Assembly (NCBI RefSeq): GCF_945605565.1
Contig: NZ_OX216966.1
Span: 5,696,001 to 5,760,000, forward strand
Source of the DNA: Paenibacillus dendritiformis
GTDB lineage: Bacteria > Bacillota > Bacilli > Paenibacillales > Paenibacillaceae
Direction of reading: 5' to 3'
Length of the DNA stretch: 64,000 nt
The position numbers were made by a program, and so were the translations under genes. The notes below the pieces were generated by a model, which had not been told where the DNA came from, made no database searches, and saw only the letters and a program-made list of their open reading frames with translations. Positions 50,178 to 58,122 of this stretch are shown here, piece after piece (within the stretch, counting starts at the first letter, position 1; every line of letters begins with the position of its first letter).

Positions 50178-50597
50178 TCACTTGATGCTCGCCCCGATAA
50201 TATAGGACAGCGAAATGGAAATAATCATCGCCAACAGTCCGACCGCCCGGTTATCCTTTTCGATCTCTTCATCCAGCCGGAAATAAGGCATCAAGAAGCC
50301 GAATAAAAAGTAGGCGGCAAGCAACAGCACGTATCCAAGCGCAGCCCACAGCAAGGACGTGTACAAGGAATCCCTGGCCACGATTCCGAAGCGAAAAATA
50401 TTGCATATCCCGAATATTTTACCGGACGTGGCCATGGCAACGCTGAGATTCCCCTTGCGGATCTCATCCCAGCACTTGTATTTCGTCACAAGCTCGAAAA
50501 TGGACAACAGCAGCACTAAAGCCAGCACGGCTACGGAAAAATAAGCAATCATGGATACATAGGGATTGCTTAGCCATTGTTCAATCATCACTTCCAC
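50178..50597 (-). CDS. DUF350 membrane protein
   Basis: A 139-residue protein with four membrane helices (MIAYFSVAVLALVLLLSIFEL, SLLWAALGYVLLLAAYFLF, LLAMIISISLSYIIGASI) typical of the DUF350 family, which frequently occurs next to mutS2 in Gram-positive bacteria. Function unknown. The likely start is GTG 50597 with GGGGGAG 4 nt upstream; GTG 50591 is a close alternative. It follows mutS2 by about 30 bp. Confidence 0.83.
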   Translation of the reverse strand: MEVMIEQWLSNPYVSMIAYFSVAVLALVLLLSIFELVTKYKCWDEIRKGNLSVAMATSGKIFGICNIFRFGIVARDSLYTSLLWAALGYVLLLAAYFLFGFLMPYFRLDEEIEKDNRAVGLLAMIISISLSYIIGASIK

Positions 50598-50625
50598 GGT
50601 GCTCCCCCTCTGGTCTCAAGATATT

Positions 50626-52983
50626 TTACTTCAACTCAGCCACAGTCACTCCCGTGCCGCCCTCTCCGAAGCTGCCGAGGCGGAAGCTCTTGACGTGCTT
50701 GTGCTTGCGTAAAAATTCCTGAATTCCGGAACGGAGGATGCCGGTTCCTTTGCCGTGAATAATATAGACCTGCCCCAGATTGCCGAGCAGCGCCTCATCG
50801 AGGAAGCGGTCGACTTCCATCAACGCTTCTTCCAGGTTGGCCCCCCGAAGATCGAGCTCCGACCGGACCGATTCTCCCCGGGTCCGCTTCACGTTTGCTC
50901 CCGACTGCACGGGCTTCGCAGCGGATTTCGCCGAGGAGAGAAGCTCCAGATCATCGAGCGGCACCTTCATCTTCATAATCCCGAGCTGCACGACCGCTTC
51001 CTCTCCGGCGAGTTCAACGACGCTGCCCTTTTGATTCAAGCTGTACACCCTGACGTCATCCCCCGCTTCAATGCGGCGGACCGGCTTCGCATCCCGCTTC
51101 GGCTTCGCAGCCAGCTTGGCCTCGGGTGCGGCCTCATCCAACCGCTTCCGCGCTTCCGTCAGCATATGCTCCTTGACCTGCACTCCTTCCATCGCCAGCT
51201 GCCGCAGCTCGGCGATGATCTCCTGGGCTTCGCGGCGGGCCTTGTCCACGATGGCGCGCGCCTTCGCTTCCGCTTGCTCCTGCCGCTTCTCCCGCTCTGC
51301 CTCCTGCTTCTCCAGCTCCCGGCTCAGCTTCTGCCGCATCGCTTCCAGCTCCATGCGCAGCTTCGACGCCGTCTCCCGCTCCGCTTCGGCCTTCAACCGA
51401 TTGTCCTCCAGCGACGCGATCATCGTCTCGACGCGCATATCCTCTTCCGTCACTTCTCCGCGCGCATGATCGATAATCGGCTTCGGCAGCCCGAGCCGTT
51501 CCGCAATCGCGAACGCATTGCTTCGGCCCGGAACGCCGACCAGCAACCGGTAAGTCGGGCGCAGCGTCTGCACATCGAATTCCATGCTGGCGTTGATGAC
51601 GCCTTTGCGCTCATAGGCATACGCCTTCAGTTCGCTATAGTGCGTCGTCGCGACCATCCGGCAGCCTAACCGGTGAATATGCTCCAGAATGGCAATCGCC
51701 AGGGCAGACCCTTCAGCAGGGTCGGTACCTGCTCCCACCTCGTCCAACAGCACGAGGCTCTTCGGCGTCATTTGCTCCAAAATGCGAATGATATTGGTCA
51801 AATGGCTGGAGAACGTGCTCAAGCTCTGCTCAATGCTCTGTTCATCGCCAATATCGGCATAGATCGCATCGAACACGCACATCTGGCTTCCATCCTCCGC
51901 CGGAATGAACAGCCCCGACATCGCCATCAGATTCAACAGCCCGATTGTCTTCAAGGTGACCGTCTTCCCGCCGGTATTCGGACCCGTGACCAGGATCGAC
52001 GTATAGGAATTGCCCAATTCCACGTCGATTGGAACGACCTGATCCGCTGGGATCAACGGATGGCGGGCCTTCCGCAGCTTCAGGAAGCCGCGGTCATTCA
52101 TCCGTGGCAGGGAGGCCTTCATTTCCCGCGCGAGGCGGGCCTTGGCGAACATGAAATCCAGCGTCTCCACTGCCCCGGTATCGTACTCCAGCACATCCGC
52201 AAGCAAGCCGACCTGCTCGGTCAGGCGGGACAAAATCCGCTCGATCTCCCGCTCCTCCCGCAGCTTCGTCTCGCGCAGCTTATTGTTCATCGCCACAATC
52301 GCTTCCGGCTCGATGAACAGCGTCGCTCCCGAACCGGATTGATCATGGACGATGCCGCCATAATGGCTCCGGTACTCCTGCTTCACCGGAATAACATACC
52401 GGTCGTTGCGGATCGTAATCAGCTGCTCCTGCAGCATTTTGGCCGCATTCGAAGAGCGGATCATCGCCTCCAGCTTTTCCCGGATGCGCGTCTCGCCGAT
52501 GCGGAGCTCCCGCCGGATGGCCGCCAGCTCGAAGCTGGCCTGGTCGAGAATCTCGCCCTGCTCGTCGATGCATTGGCGGATGTCCTCCTCCAGCTGCTTT
52601 TGATCGCTGATCGTCTCCGCCAGATCCTGCAATAGCGGGATCGCTTCTTCCTCATGCACGGCGGCAATATGGCGCTTCGTTCGCCGCGCCGCGAACAGCA
52701 GCGCCGAAATATCCCACAGCTCGGTGGAGCTGAGCATCGCTTGAATCCGCGCCCGCTTCAACGCTCCCCGAATATCCTTCACCCCTGCCAGCGGCGGTCC
52801 GCCCTTGAGGCGCTCGACCGTCATCGCTTCGTCTGTCGCCTGCAGACGGAGCTTCACATCCTCCAAGTCCGAGCTCGGCCTCAGATTCAGCGCGGCCTGC
52901 TCTCCCAGTCCGGTCGCCGCATGGGTGGCGAGGGAAGCTAGTATTTTATGGTAATCCATCGTATTCAATATTTTTGAATCCAC
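50626..52983 (-). CDS. mutS2: MutS2 (ribosome-collision/recombination ATPase with Smr endonuclease domain)
   Basis: 785 residues. MutS-type core: the lever/clamp region at about 1-300 and the ATPase with Walker A TGPNTGGKTVTLKT (about 335-348), LSTFSSHLTNI, DEVGAGTDPAEGSALA and THYSELKAYA. Then a coiled-coil, a KOW-like part (DDVRVYSLNQKGSVVELAGEEAVVQLG) and the C-terminal Smr domain SELDLRG...VYIIHGKGTGILR. MutS2 splits collided ribosomes and suppresses homologous recombination. Start GTG 52983 aligns with the usual N-terminus (KILNTMDYHKIL). In Bacillus polX normally lies between cvpA and mutS2; here two plus-strand genes intervene instead. Confidence 0.95.
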   Translation of the reverse strand: MDSKILNTMDYHKILASLATHAATGLGEQAALNLRPSSDLEDVKLRLQATDEAMTVERLKGGPPLAGVKDIRGALKRARIQAMLSSTELWDISALLFAARRTKRHIAAVHEEEAIPLLQDLAETISDQKQLEEDIRQCIDEQGEILDQASFELAAIRRELRIGETRIREKLEAMIRSSNAAKMLQEQLITIRNDRYVIPVKQEYRSHYGGIVHDQSGSGATLFIEPEAIVAMNNKLRETKLREEREIERILSRLTEQVGLLADVLEYDTGAVETLDFMFAKARLAREMKASLPRMNDRGFLKLRKARHPLIPADQVVPIDVELGNSYTSILVTGPNTGGKTVTLKTIGLLNLMAMSGLFIPAEDGSQMCVFDAIYADIGDEQSIEQSLSTFSSHLTNIIRILEQMTPKSLVLLDEVGAGTDPAEGSALAIAILEHIHRLGCRMVATTHYSELKAYAYERKGVINASMEFDVQTLRPTYRLLVGVPGRSNAFAIAERLGLPKPIIDHARGEVTEEDMRVETMIASLEDNRLKAEAERETASKLRMELEAMRQKLSRELEKQEAEREKRQEQAEAKARAIVDKARREAQEIIAELRQLAMEGVQVKEHMLTEARKRLDEAAPEAKLAAKPKRDAKPVRRIEAGDDVRVYSLNQKGSVVELAGEEAVVQLGIMKMKVPLDDLELLSSAKSAAKPVQSGANVKRTRGESVRSELDLRGANLEEALMEVDRFLDEALLGNLGQVYIIHGKGTGILRSGIQEFLRKHKHVKSFRLGSFGEGGTGVTVAELK

Positions 52984-53133
52984 AACCAGTTCGACTCCTC
53001 TCGGTGTCCATTATAACGAAACTCATTTTTGATAGCTATGATGTCTGAACCTGCCACTAATGTTTATCGAGGAAAAGGTTACACTAATTGTTGCACAACC
53101 TACACCCTTTCAAACGAGTAAGGAGGAAAGTCC

Positions 53134-53499
53134 ATGAATTTTCTCGGCCATGTCGTTCGATTTATCGTCGCGGCAATTGTATTGATGGTCACGGGCTGGA
53201 TTGTGCCGGCGTTTTCCGTAGGCGGCTTCTGGAGTGCCCTGATCCTGGCCCTGGTGATCGCATTGTTCGGCTGGATTGTCGAAGGCATCTTCGGCAAAAA
53301 AGTCACGCCGTTCGGACGCGGAATTGTCGGCTTTCTGGCCAGCGCCTTGGTCATATATGTAGCCCAATTTTTCGTCGGCGGCGTATCGGTTAGCATTCTG
53401 GGCGCCATTCTGGCCGCGCTCGTTATCGGGTTGATCGACCTGTTCATCCCGATTGCGTCTCCGTTCGAAGGCGGTAAAGAATCGCAACCCGGACGGTAA
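53134..53499 (+). CDS. Phage-holin-4-2-type (YvlD-like) membrane protein
   Basis: A 121-residue membrane protein with four helices (FLGHVVRFIVAAIVLMVTGWIVPAFSV, LILALVIALFGWIVEGIFG, GIVGFLASALVIYVAQFFVGG, GAILAALVIGLIDLFIPI), the pattern of the phage holin 4-2/YvlD group. Members occur as chromosomal envelope-stress proteins. AAGGAGG precedes the ATG. It is separated from the cupredoxin gene by 126 bp and could be co-transcribed. No phage genes are near. Confidence 0.82.
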   Translation: MNFLGHVVRFIVAAIVLMVTGWIVPAFSVGGFWSALILALVIALFGWIVEGIFGKKVTPFGRGIVGFLASALVIYVAQFFVGGVSVSILGAILAALVIGLIDLFIPIASPFEGGKESQPGR

Positions 53500-53625
53500 T
53501 CCTTTTCCAAGTCCATACTCTCCCCCTCGTCAGCCGGCATGCCGGCATTGACGGAATTTCTTGTCTGAATAGGCTTGGCAATCCGCCAATGCATCCGCTA
53601 CACTGGACTGATAAGGGGGATGAGC

Positions 53626-53997
53626 ATGAGACGCAGCAGGCGATGGACAATAGGAGCCACCATTGTGCTTAGCCTTGGGCTGACCGCATGCGGTGGATCG
53701 CAAGCGGATACACCAGCGGCCGCAACCGAAGCCGCGGATACCGAATTGGTCATCCAAGCGACCAACTACCAGTTCGATCAGCCGGAATACCATATCAAGG
53801 CGGGCGAGTCCGTTCGCATCATATTGGAAGCGAAGGGCAATCACGGCCTTCAGGTGAAGGAACTGGGCCTGAAGCTGGATCCGAATCAGACCGAGCAAAT
53901 CATCACGCCCGAGAAGCCGGGTACTTATGAATTCTTCTGCACCATCATGTGCGGGCCGGGACACAAGGACATGCACGCGAAGCTGATCGTCGAGTAA
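53626..53997 (+). CDS. Cupredoxin-domain lipoprotein (CuA-type site)
   Basis: A 123-residue lipoprotein (LGLTAC, Cys about 22). The mature domain is a cupredoxin: ELVIQATNYQFDQPEYHIKAGESV, NHGLQVKELG with a ligand His, and CTIMCGPGHKDM, the Cys-x3-Cys-x3-His-x2-Met loop of CuA centres of cytochrome oxidase subunit II and nitrous-oxide reductase. It may carry copper or electrons, or act as a copper chaperone for an oxidase elsewhere. ATG 53626 has AAGGGGG 6 nt upstream, preferred over 53575. Confidence 0.88.
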   Translation: MRRSRRWTIGATIVLSLGLTACGGSQADTPAAATEAADTELVIQATNYQFDQPEYHIKAGESVRIILEAKGNHGLQVKELGLKLDPNQTEQIITPEKPGTYEFFCTIMCGPGHKDMHAKLIVE

Positions 53998-54021
53998 CGT
54001 ACCGGCCGCCAGGCAGACAGA

Positions 54022-54058
54022 GGCCGCCGTCCCGCCCTTCGGGGAGACGGCGGCTTTT
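54022..54058 (+). terminator. Terminator of the cupredoxin gene
   Basis: GCCGCCGTC / GACGGCGGC with an inner stem and TTTT; on the minus strand it may also end cvpA transcripts. Confidence 0.75.
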
Positions 54059-54105
54059 GCATGCAGCGCGCCCGCTTCGATCGGAGCTGCGGGCACCGTA
54101 CCCAA

Positions 54106-54717
54106 TTACAGCCATTGCGCCCAAGTGACTGCCTGCGCCATCGCATCCGGTATCCAGGCCCCGGTCCATTCCATCCAGACGGATGCTGCCGCCCAATCGC
54201 GGATAGCGCCGGCCGGCCAAGCCCGGAGCAGCACATACAAGATGCACCAGAGAAAAGCGAATTGCACCAATCCCAATAGGGCGCCGACCAGCCGATCCAC
54301 GGCGCGCACCGGCTTCGCTGCGGTCAGCTTCTGGATGGCGAACCGGATGAGCCATAGCCCCCCCATCGCGAAGGTGAACAGCAGAATGAACGCGACAACC
54401 GCGTGCACCGTGTCCATCAATGCCGGGGAGAGGGATGATGCGGTCCCGCCTGTTCCTGCGCCGCTCCCCGAATCGGGAGAGAACAGCCGCCGGCGTACCC
54501 AAGGCACGAAATCTTCGTAGTAGCGAGAGGCGACAATAAAAGACACGATGCATCCAATGAGGGACAGAAGCTGGGATTTCATTCCCCGCCATGCCCCCCA
54601 TGCTACCGATGCCGCTGCTGCCGCCGCCAGTACATAATCCAGCCCGTTCCAGGCGGCGAAAGCATTCGCGATATCGCCCCACAGTCTATGCAAAAATTCC
54701 AAGATGTCTATATCCAT
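54106..54717 (-). CDS. cvpA: CvpA-family membrane protein
   Basis: A 203-residue protein with four membrane helices in the CvpA arrangement: NGLDYVLAAAAAASVAWGAWRGMKSQLLSLIGCIVSF, the middle helix VVAFILLFTFAMGGLWLIRFAI, and AVDRLVGALLGLVQFAFLWCILYVLL. CvpA is needed for colicin V production in E. coli; its wider role is envelope stress and bile resistance. It follows the zapA-like gene by 30 bp, matching the Bacillus order zapA-cvpA-(polX)-mutS2. The glycine/serine segment SGSGAGTGGTA forms an external loop. Confidence 0.87.
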   Translation of the reverse strand: MDIDILEFLHRLWGDIANAFAAWNGLDYVLAAAAAASVAWGAWRGMKSQLLSLIGCIVSFIVASRYYEDFVPWVRRRLFSPDSGSGAGTGGTASSLSPALMDTVHAVVAFILLFTFAMGGLWLIRFAIQKLTAAKPVRAVDRLVGALLGLVQFAFLWCILYVLLRAWPAGAIRDWAAASVWMEWTGAWIPDAMAQAVTWAQWL

Positions 54718-54747
54718 ATTTGCTTCCTTTATTTTTGAACATCCTCT

Positions 54748-57657
54748 TTAGTTAACGTCCTGCTCTATCAATTCAAGCCACTCATTGAACTCGCTCTGCA
54801 GCTTCTGATATTCGTCCTTCAGTTGAAGGTAAGCCTCCTCCGTCTCCTTGGCCTGCTGCCGCTCCATATCGCGCTCCACCTGCGCCAGCCGGAATTGATG
54901 GGACAGCACCTCGAATTGCTCCTGAATCTGCTTCAGATCCTCAAGCTGCTCCTGGCCGCTCTGTTCGGCCGCCTGCAGGCTGCGCAGCTCGGCTTCCGCC
55001 TCTCTCAGCCGCCGCTGCAGCTCATCCCGTTCTTCGTTCCAGGCCTTGAACGCCAAGGACCAATCTTGCTCCTGCTCCGCCCACTCGTCGGCCTGAGCCT
55101 GCCAAGCGGCTTCGGTCCGCTTCCATTCCTGCTCCCGAGCCTGGAATTGATCAAAATGCTCCTGCCACTGCTGCTCGCGCTGCTCCCACTTCTGCTCCAG
55201 CCCCTGCCAATGGGATTCGCGGGCTTGCAGCTTGTCCTGCCATTCCGCCTCCAGGCGGCCGCATTCCTCTTCCCACTGGGCGGTCTGCTCCCGCGCTTCC
55301 ACCAGCTCGCGCTGGGACGCTTCGATCGCTGCGGCAGCCTCCTGCTGGGCAGCCTGCACGGTCTCGGCAGACGCCTTCCAATTGAGCGCCTCCGCTTCAA
55401 GCTGCCGGTTCTTCTCCTCCAGCTCGGCGATCAGCTCATCATAGGTCTGCTGCTCCTGCGCTTCCTTCTCACGCCATGCGCTGCGCTCCGCTTCATGCTG
55501 CTCCCGCAAGGCGACGATGGACTGCCCGCTCTGCGCGCTCCACGCGTCCCGCTCGGCCTGGAGCTGCTCCTCCAGCTCCCGCTTGCAGCTCGCGAGCTCC
55601 GCGTCCCGCTCTTCGGCCGCCTGCTTCCGCCAAGCTTCGAGCTGCGCTTCGTGCTGTGCTTCGCGCTCCTCCGCCTGCTCCACCAGTTCGCGTTCGCGCT
55701 CTTCCGCCTGCTGAAGCATCTCCATCGCGTCGGACAGCGACTGCTGCAGCTCGGCCGCATTCGCATGGGCCTCGTCGCGAACCCGCATCAGGCGCTCCAT
55801 CTCCACCTGGCGGGCGCGATCAAGCTCTTCCGCACGGCTCAACCGGCCCTCCAGCTGCTGGATGCGCGCCGCCGCTTGCGCCAGCTTCGCATCCGCTTCC
55901 TCGCGCAGCGACTGCTCCTCAGCCAAGGCTTCCGCATGCTCTTCCGCGGTCTCGTTCGCCTTCGCTTCCGCCGCCTCGCGCAGCGCTCTCTCCTCAGACA
56001 GCGCCTTCGCGTGTTCCTCCGCAGCTTCGTTCGCTTTCGCTTCCGCCGCTTCGCGCAGCGCTCTCTCCTCGGACAGCGCCTTCGCGTGTTCCTCCGCAGC
56101 TTCGTTCGCTTTCGCTTCCGCCGCTTCGCGCAGCGCTCTCTCCTCGGACAGCGCCTTCGCATGCTCTTCCGCGGCTTCGAGCTGCAGGCTTGTCATCGCA
56201 TCCACGTCTTCGGCATGGCGATTGTGTACCTTCTCCAGCTCCTCCGTATGAGCCGCTTGGAGACAATTCAGCCTGGTCTGCCATTCGCCGCTGACCTGCT
56301 CCAGCTCCTCTTGATGCGCTTCAAGCCATTGCTCCCGCTCGGACTCATGCGCAGCATTCAGACGCTCGATCTCCGCCTGGAGCTTCTCCAGCTCGGCTGC
56401 CGCCAGTTCCTCCGCTTCGCGCTTCGCCTGCTCCAGCGATGAGGCATGCTGCTCGGCCCAAGCTTCACGCTCCGCCTCCAGCTTCTCCTCGGCTTGCTTC
56501 AATTGGAGCTCATGCGCCGACTTCACGGCGGACAACTGTTCCTGCTGCTGCTCCTTCGTCTGTTCCATCCGTTTATGGAAGCTGCGCTCCAACTGCTGCC
56601 GCTCGACTGCCGCCTCCTGGCGCACTTCCTGTTGGGCAGCCTCATATTGTTCCGTCAGCTCGCTCAAGCGACGGTTCAACTCTTCATCATGCAGCCGCGC
56701 CTGCTCGGCGAGCTGCTGCTGCGCCTGCTCTTCCCGCTGGCGTGCCCGTTCTTCCGCTTCCGCTGCCTGCGCCGCCAATTGCCCTTCCCAAGCGGCAGTC
56801 TGCTCGGCAAGCTGCTCCTCCCAAATCGTAGCTGTCTCCTCGGCCAGACGTTCTGCCGCCGCGATCTTTTCTTTCCATTCCGCCTCCTGGACAGCCAGCT
56901 TCTCGCTCCACGCTTGTTCGCCGGCTTTCAGCTTGGCCTCCCAGCTCTTCGCCTGAGCGGACAGCTTCTCGTTCCAGCCCCGCTCCTGTTCGGACAGCTT
57001 CTGCTTCATCAGCTGTTCGTGCTTCGCGGCTGCTTGCTCCTTCTCCGCCACGGCCTGCTTCCACTTGCCTTCCAGCTCCTGCAGCTTGCGCTTCGTCTCT
57101 TGTTCGCGCGCCGCCGCGGACTGCACGCTGCGTTCCGCTTCCTTCAACTGCTGGCTCAGCTTCTGAAGACGTTCGTCGGCCTGCTTCTTCTGTTCCGACA
57201 GCTGCTGATTCGACTCCTTCAGCTTGGCTGTCTCCGCACGCAGACCGGCCGTCTGCTTCTCGGTGTTCTCCTTCTCCGCCGCCAACGCCTGCTGGAGCTG
57301 CTTAATCTGCGCTCCCGTATCCTTCCGCAGGTCCTCAAGCGCCCGTGCCGAGTGCGACTTGATCCGTTCCAGCTCCCGGGTCAGCTCCAGGCCGGCTTGT
57401 TCCTGCTCCTGCAGTGACTGGCTAATCCGCGCATGTTCATCCTGTATTTTCTGCACTTCTTCCGCGATATGCACGGCCGCAAGGACGGCGATGCGCGTCG
57501 TATCCAGTCTGGAATTGACGTCCGAGATAGTACGCATGCGCTCGTCTACCATGGCGGCAATGTTTCTCATGTATTCCTTGCTCGTCGTTCCTATCAATTT
57601 ATACTGCGTTCCATATATGTCAACCGTAACCCGATGCTTATTGTCCGGAGTGGTCAT
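54748..57657 (-). CDS. zapA: Giant ZapA-domain protein with an extremely long coiled coil
   Basis: 969 residues from ATG 57657 (GGAGG 8 nt upstream). Residues about 5-95 are a complete ZapA module: KHRVTVDIYGTQYKLIGTTSKEYMRNIAAMVDERMRTI, LDTTRIAVLAAVHIAEEVQKI. ZapA crosslinks FtsZ filaments and is normally 80-110 residues. Here the module is followed by nearly 870 residues of uninterrupted Glu/Gln/Ala-rich helix. Trp falls every 11 residues at 228, 239, 250 and 261, then 279 and 290 (hendecads), and aromatic residues every 7 at 817-873. Four 25-residue repeats lie at about 485-584. Followed by cvpA, 30 bp away. The end (ELIEQDVN) is a normal stop; no frameshift was seen. Confidence 0.88.
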   Translation of the reverse strand: MTTPDNKHRVTVDIYGTQYKLIGTTSKEYMRNIAAMVDERMRTISDVNSRLDTTRIAVLAAVHIAEEVQKIQDEHARISQSLQEQEQAGLELTRELERIKSHSARALEDLRKDTGAQIKQLQQALAAEKENTEKQTAGLRAETAKLKESNQQLSEQKKQADERLQKLSQQLKEAERSVQSAAAREQETKRKLQELEGKWKQAVAEKEQAAAKHEQLMKQKLSEQERGWNEKLSAQAKSWEAKLKAGEQAWSEKLAVQEAEWKEKIAAAERLAEETATIWEEQLAEQTAAWEGQLAAQAAEAEERARQREEQAQQQLAEQARLHDEELNRRLSELTEQYEAAQQEVRQEAAVERQQLERSFHKRMEQTKEQQQEQLSAVKSAHELQLKQAEEKLEAEREAWAEQHASSLEQAKREAEELAAAELEKLQAEIERLNAAHESEREQWLEAHQEELEQVSGEWQTRLNCLQAAHTEELEKVHNRHAEDVDAMTSLQLEAAEEHAKALSEERALREAAEAKANEAAEEHAKALSEERALREAAEAKANEAAEEHAKALSEERALREAAEAKANETAEEHAEALAEEQSLREEADAKLAQAAARIQQLEGRLSRAEELDRARQVEMERLMRVRDEAHANAAELQQSLSDAMEMLQQAEERERELVEQAEEREAQHEAQLEAWRKQAAEERDAELASCKRELEEQLQAERDAWSAQSGQSIVALREQHEAERSAWREKEAQEQQTYDELIAELEEKNRQLEAEALNWKASAETVQAAQQEAAAAIEASQRELVEAREQTAQWEEECGRLEAEWQDKLQARESHWQGLEQKWEQREQQWQEHFDQFQAREQEWKRTEAAWQAQADEWAEQEQDWSLAFKAWNEERDELQRRLREAEAELRSLQAAEQSGQEQLEDLKQIQEQFEVLSHQFRLAQVERDMERQQAKETEEAYLQLKDEYQKLQSEFNEWLELIEQDVN
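55906..56205 (-). repeat. Four tandem 75-bp repeats inside the zapA gene
   Basis: Units start at 55906, 55981, 56056 and 56131 (the last partial). The middle two are almost identical. They encode about AEEHAKALSEERALREAAEA per unit. Slippage could change the coiled-coil length by 25 residues, keeping the frame. Confidence 0.9.
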
Positions 57658-57782
57658 CCTAGCGTCCTCCTTGCCTTCATGTCGCCCTGGCTTCCTGATG
57701 CTGCCAAGCGCTGACAATATCTATGCTTCCTTCCCTATTAGGTTCGGCATGACAAGCTTCATTTCCTTCTCCGATTCTAGAG

Positions 57783-57956
57783 GTTGTTCAAAAAGTCCGC
57801 TTTTGATCACGCAGTAACTCAAGCGAGAAACTCGGCATCGAATCTTGCACTCATTCTCGAAATTCGCTGCTCATGTAGTCTCACCTACGCTGCGCTGCTC
57901 TTTCTTCGAATTCGAGCAACCTTCTCGGTGCTGAAAACCGAACTTTTTGAACACGC
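57783..57956. mobile_element. MITE-like inverted-repeat element (putative)
   Basis: Ends TGTTCAAAAAGTCCGC..(57785) and the inverted GTTCAAAAAGTTCGG..(ending 57954) form imperfect terminal inverted repeats of about 25 bp around a 170-bp, partly self-complementary centre. No ORF inside. It sits between pheT and zapA. I recall similar blocks scattered in Paenibacillus genomes, but copy number could not be checked. Confidence 0.45.
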
Positions 57957-58060
57957 ACTTCAACAGAAATGTCTTGTTTTCCTGACGAAAAAGAATATGG
58001 AGACAGGCAAAAAACGCTTCGGCCTCTCCGCGAGAGGAATGCGTTCCTGCGAGATGATAT

Positions 58061-58108
58061 AAAAGCGGACTGCCGCTCCTCCATTAGATCAGAGGACGGC
58101 AATCCGCT
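58061..58108 (-). terminator. Terminator of pheT
   Basis: AGCGGATTGCCG / CGGCAGTCCGCT with an inner TCCTC/GAGGA stem, followed on the minus strand by TTTTAT; 15 bp after the pheT stop. Confidence 0.85.
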
Positions 58109-58122
58109 TCCTTCATTTCATT

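Noticed and set aside
53134..53499. Holin-like gene considered as a prophage marker
   Set aside because: No phage structural, lysin or integrase gene is nearby; the YvlD-type proteins are normal chromosomal genes.
55906..56205. Regular 75-bp repeats considered as a CRISPR or satellite
   Set aside because: They lie in frame inside zapA, have no spacers and encode a coiled-coil repeat.
54823..56442. 539-codon open frame on the plus strand, Leu-rich
   Set aside because: Antisense to the Glu/Gln-rich coiled coil of zapA, which reads as Leu-rich on the other strand. Shadow frame.
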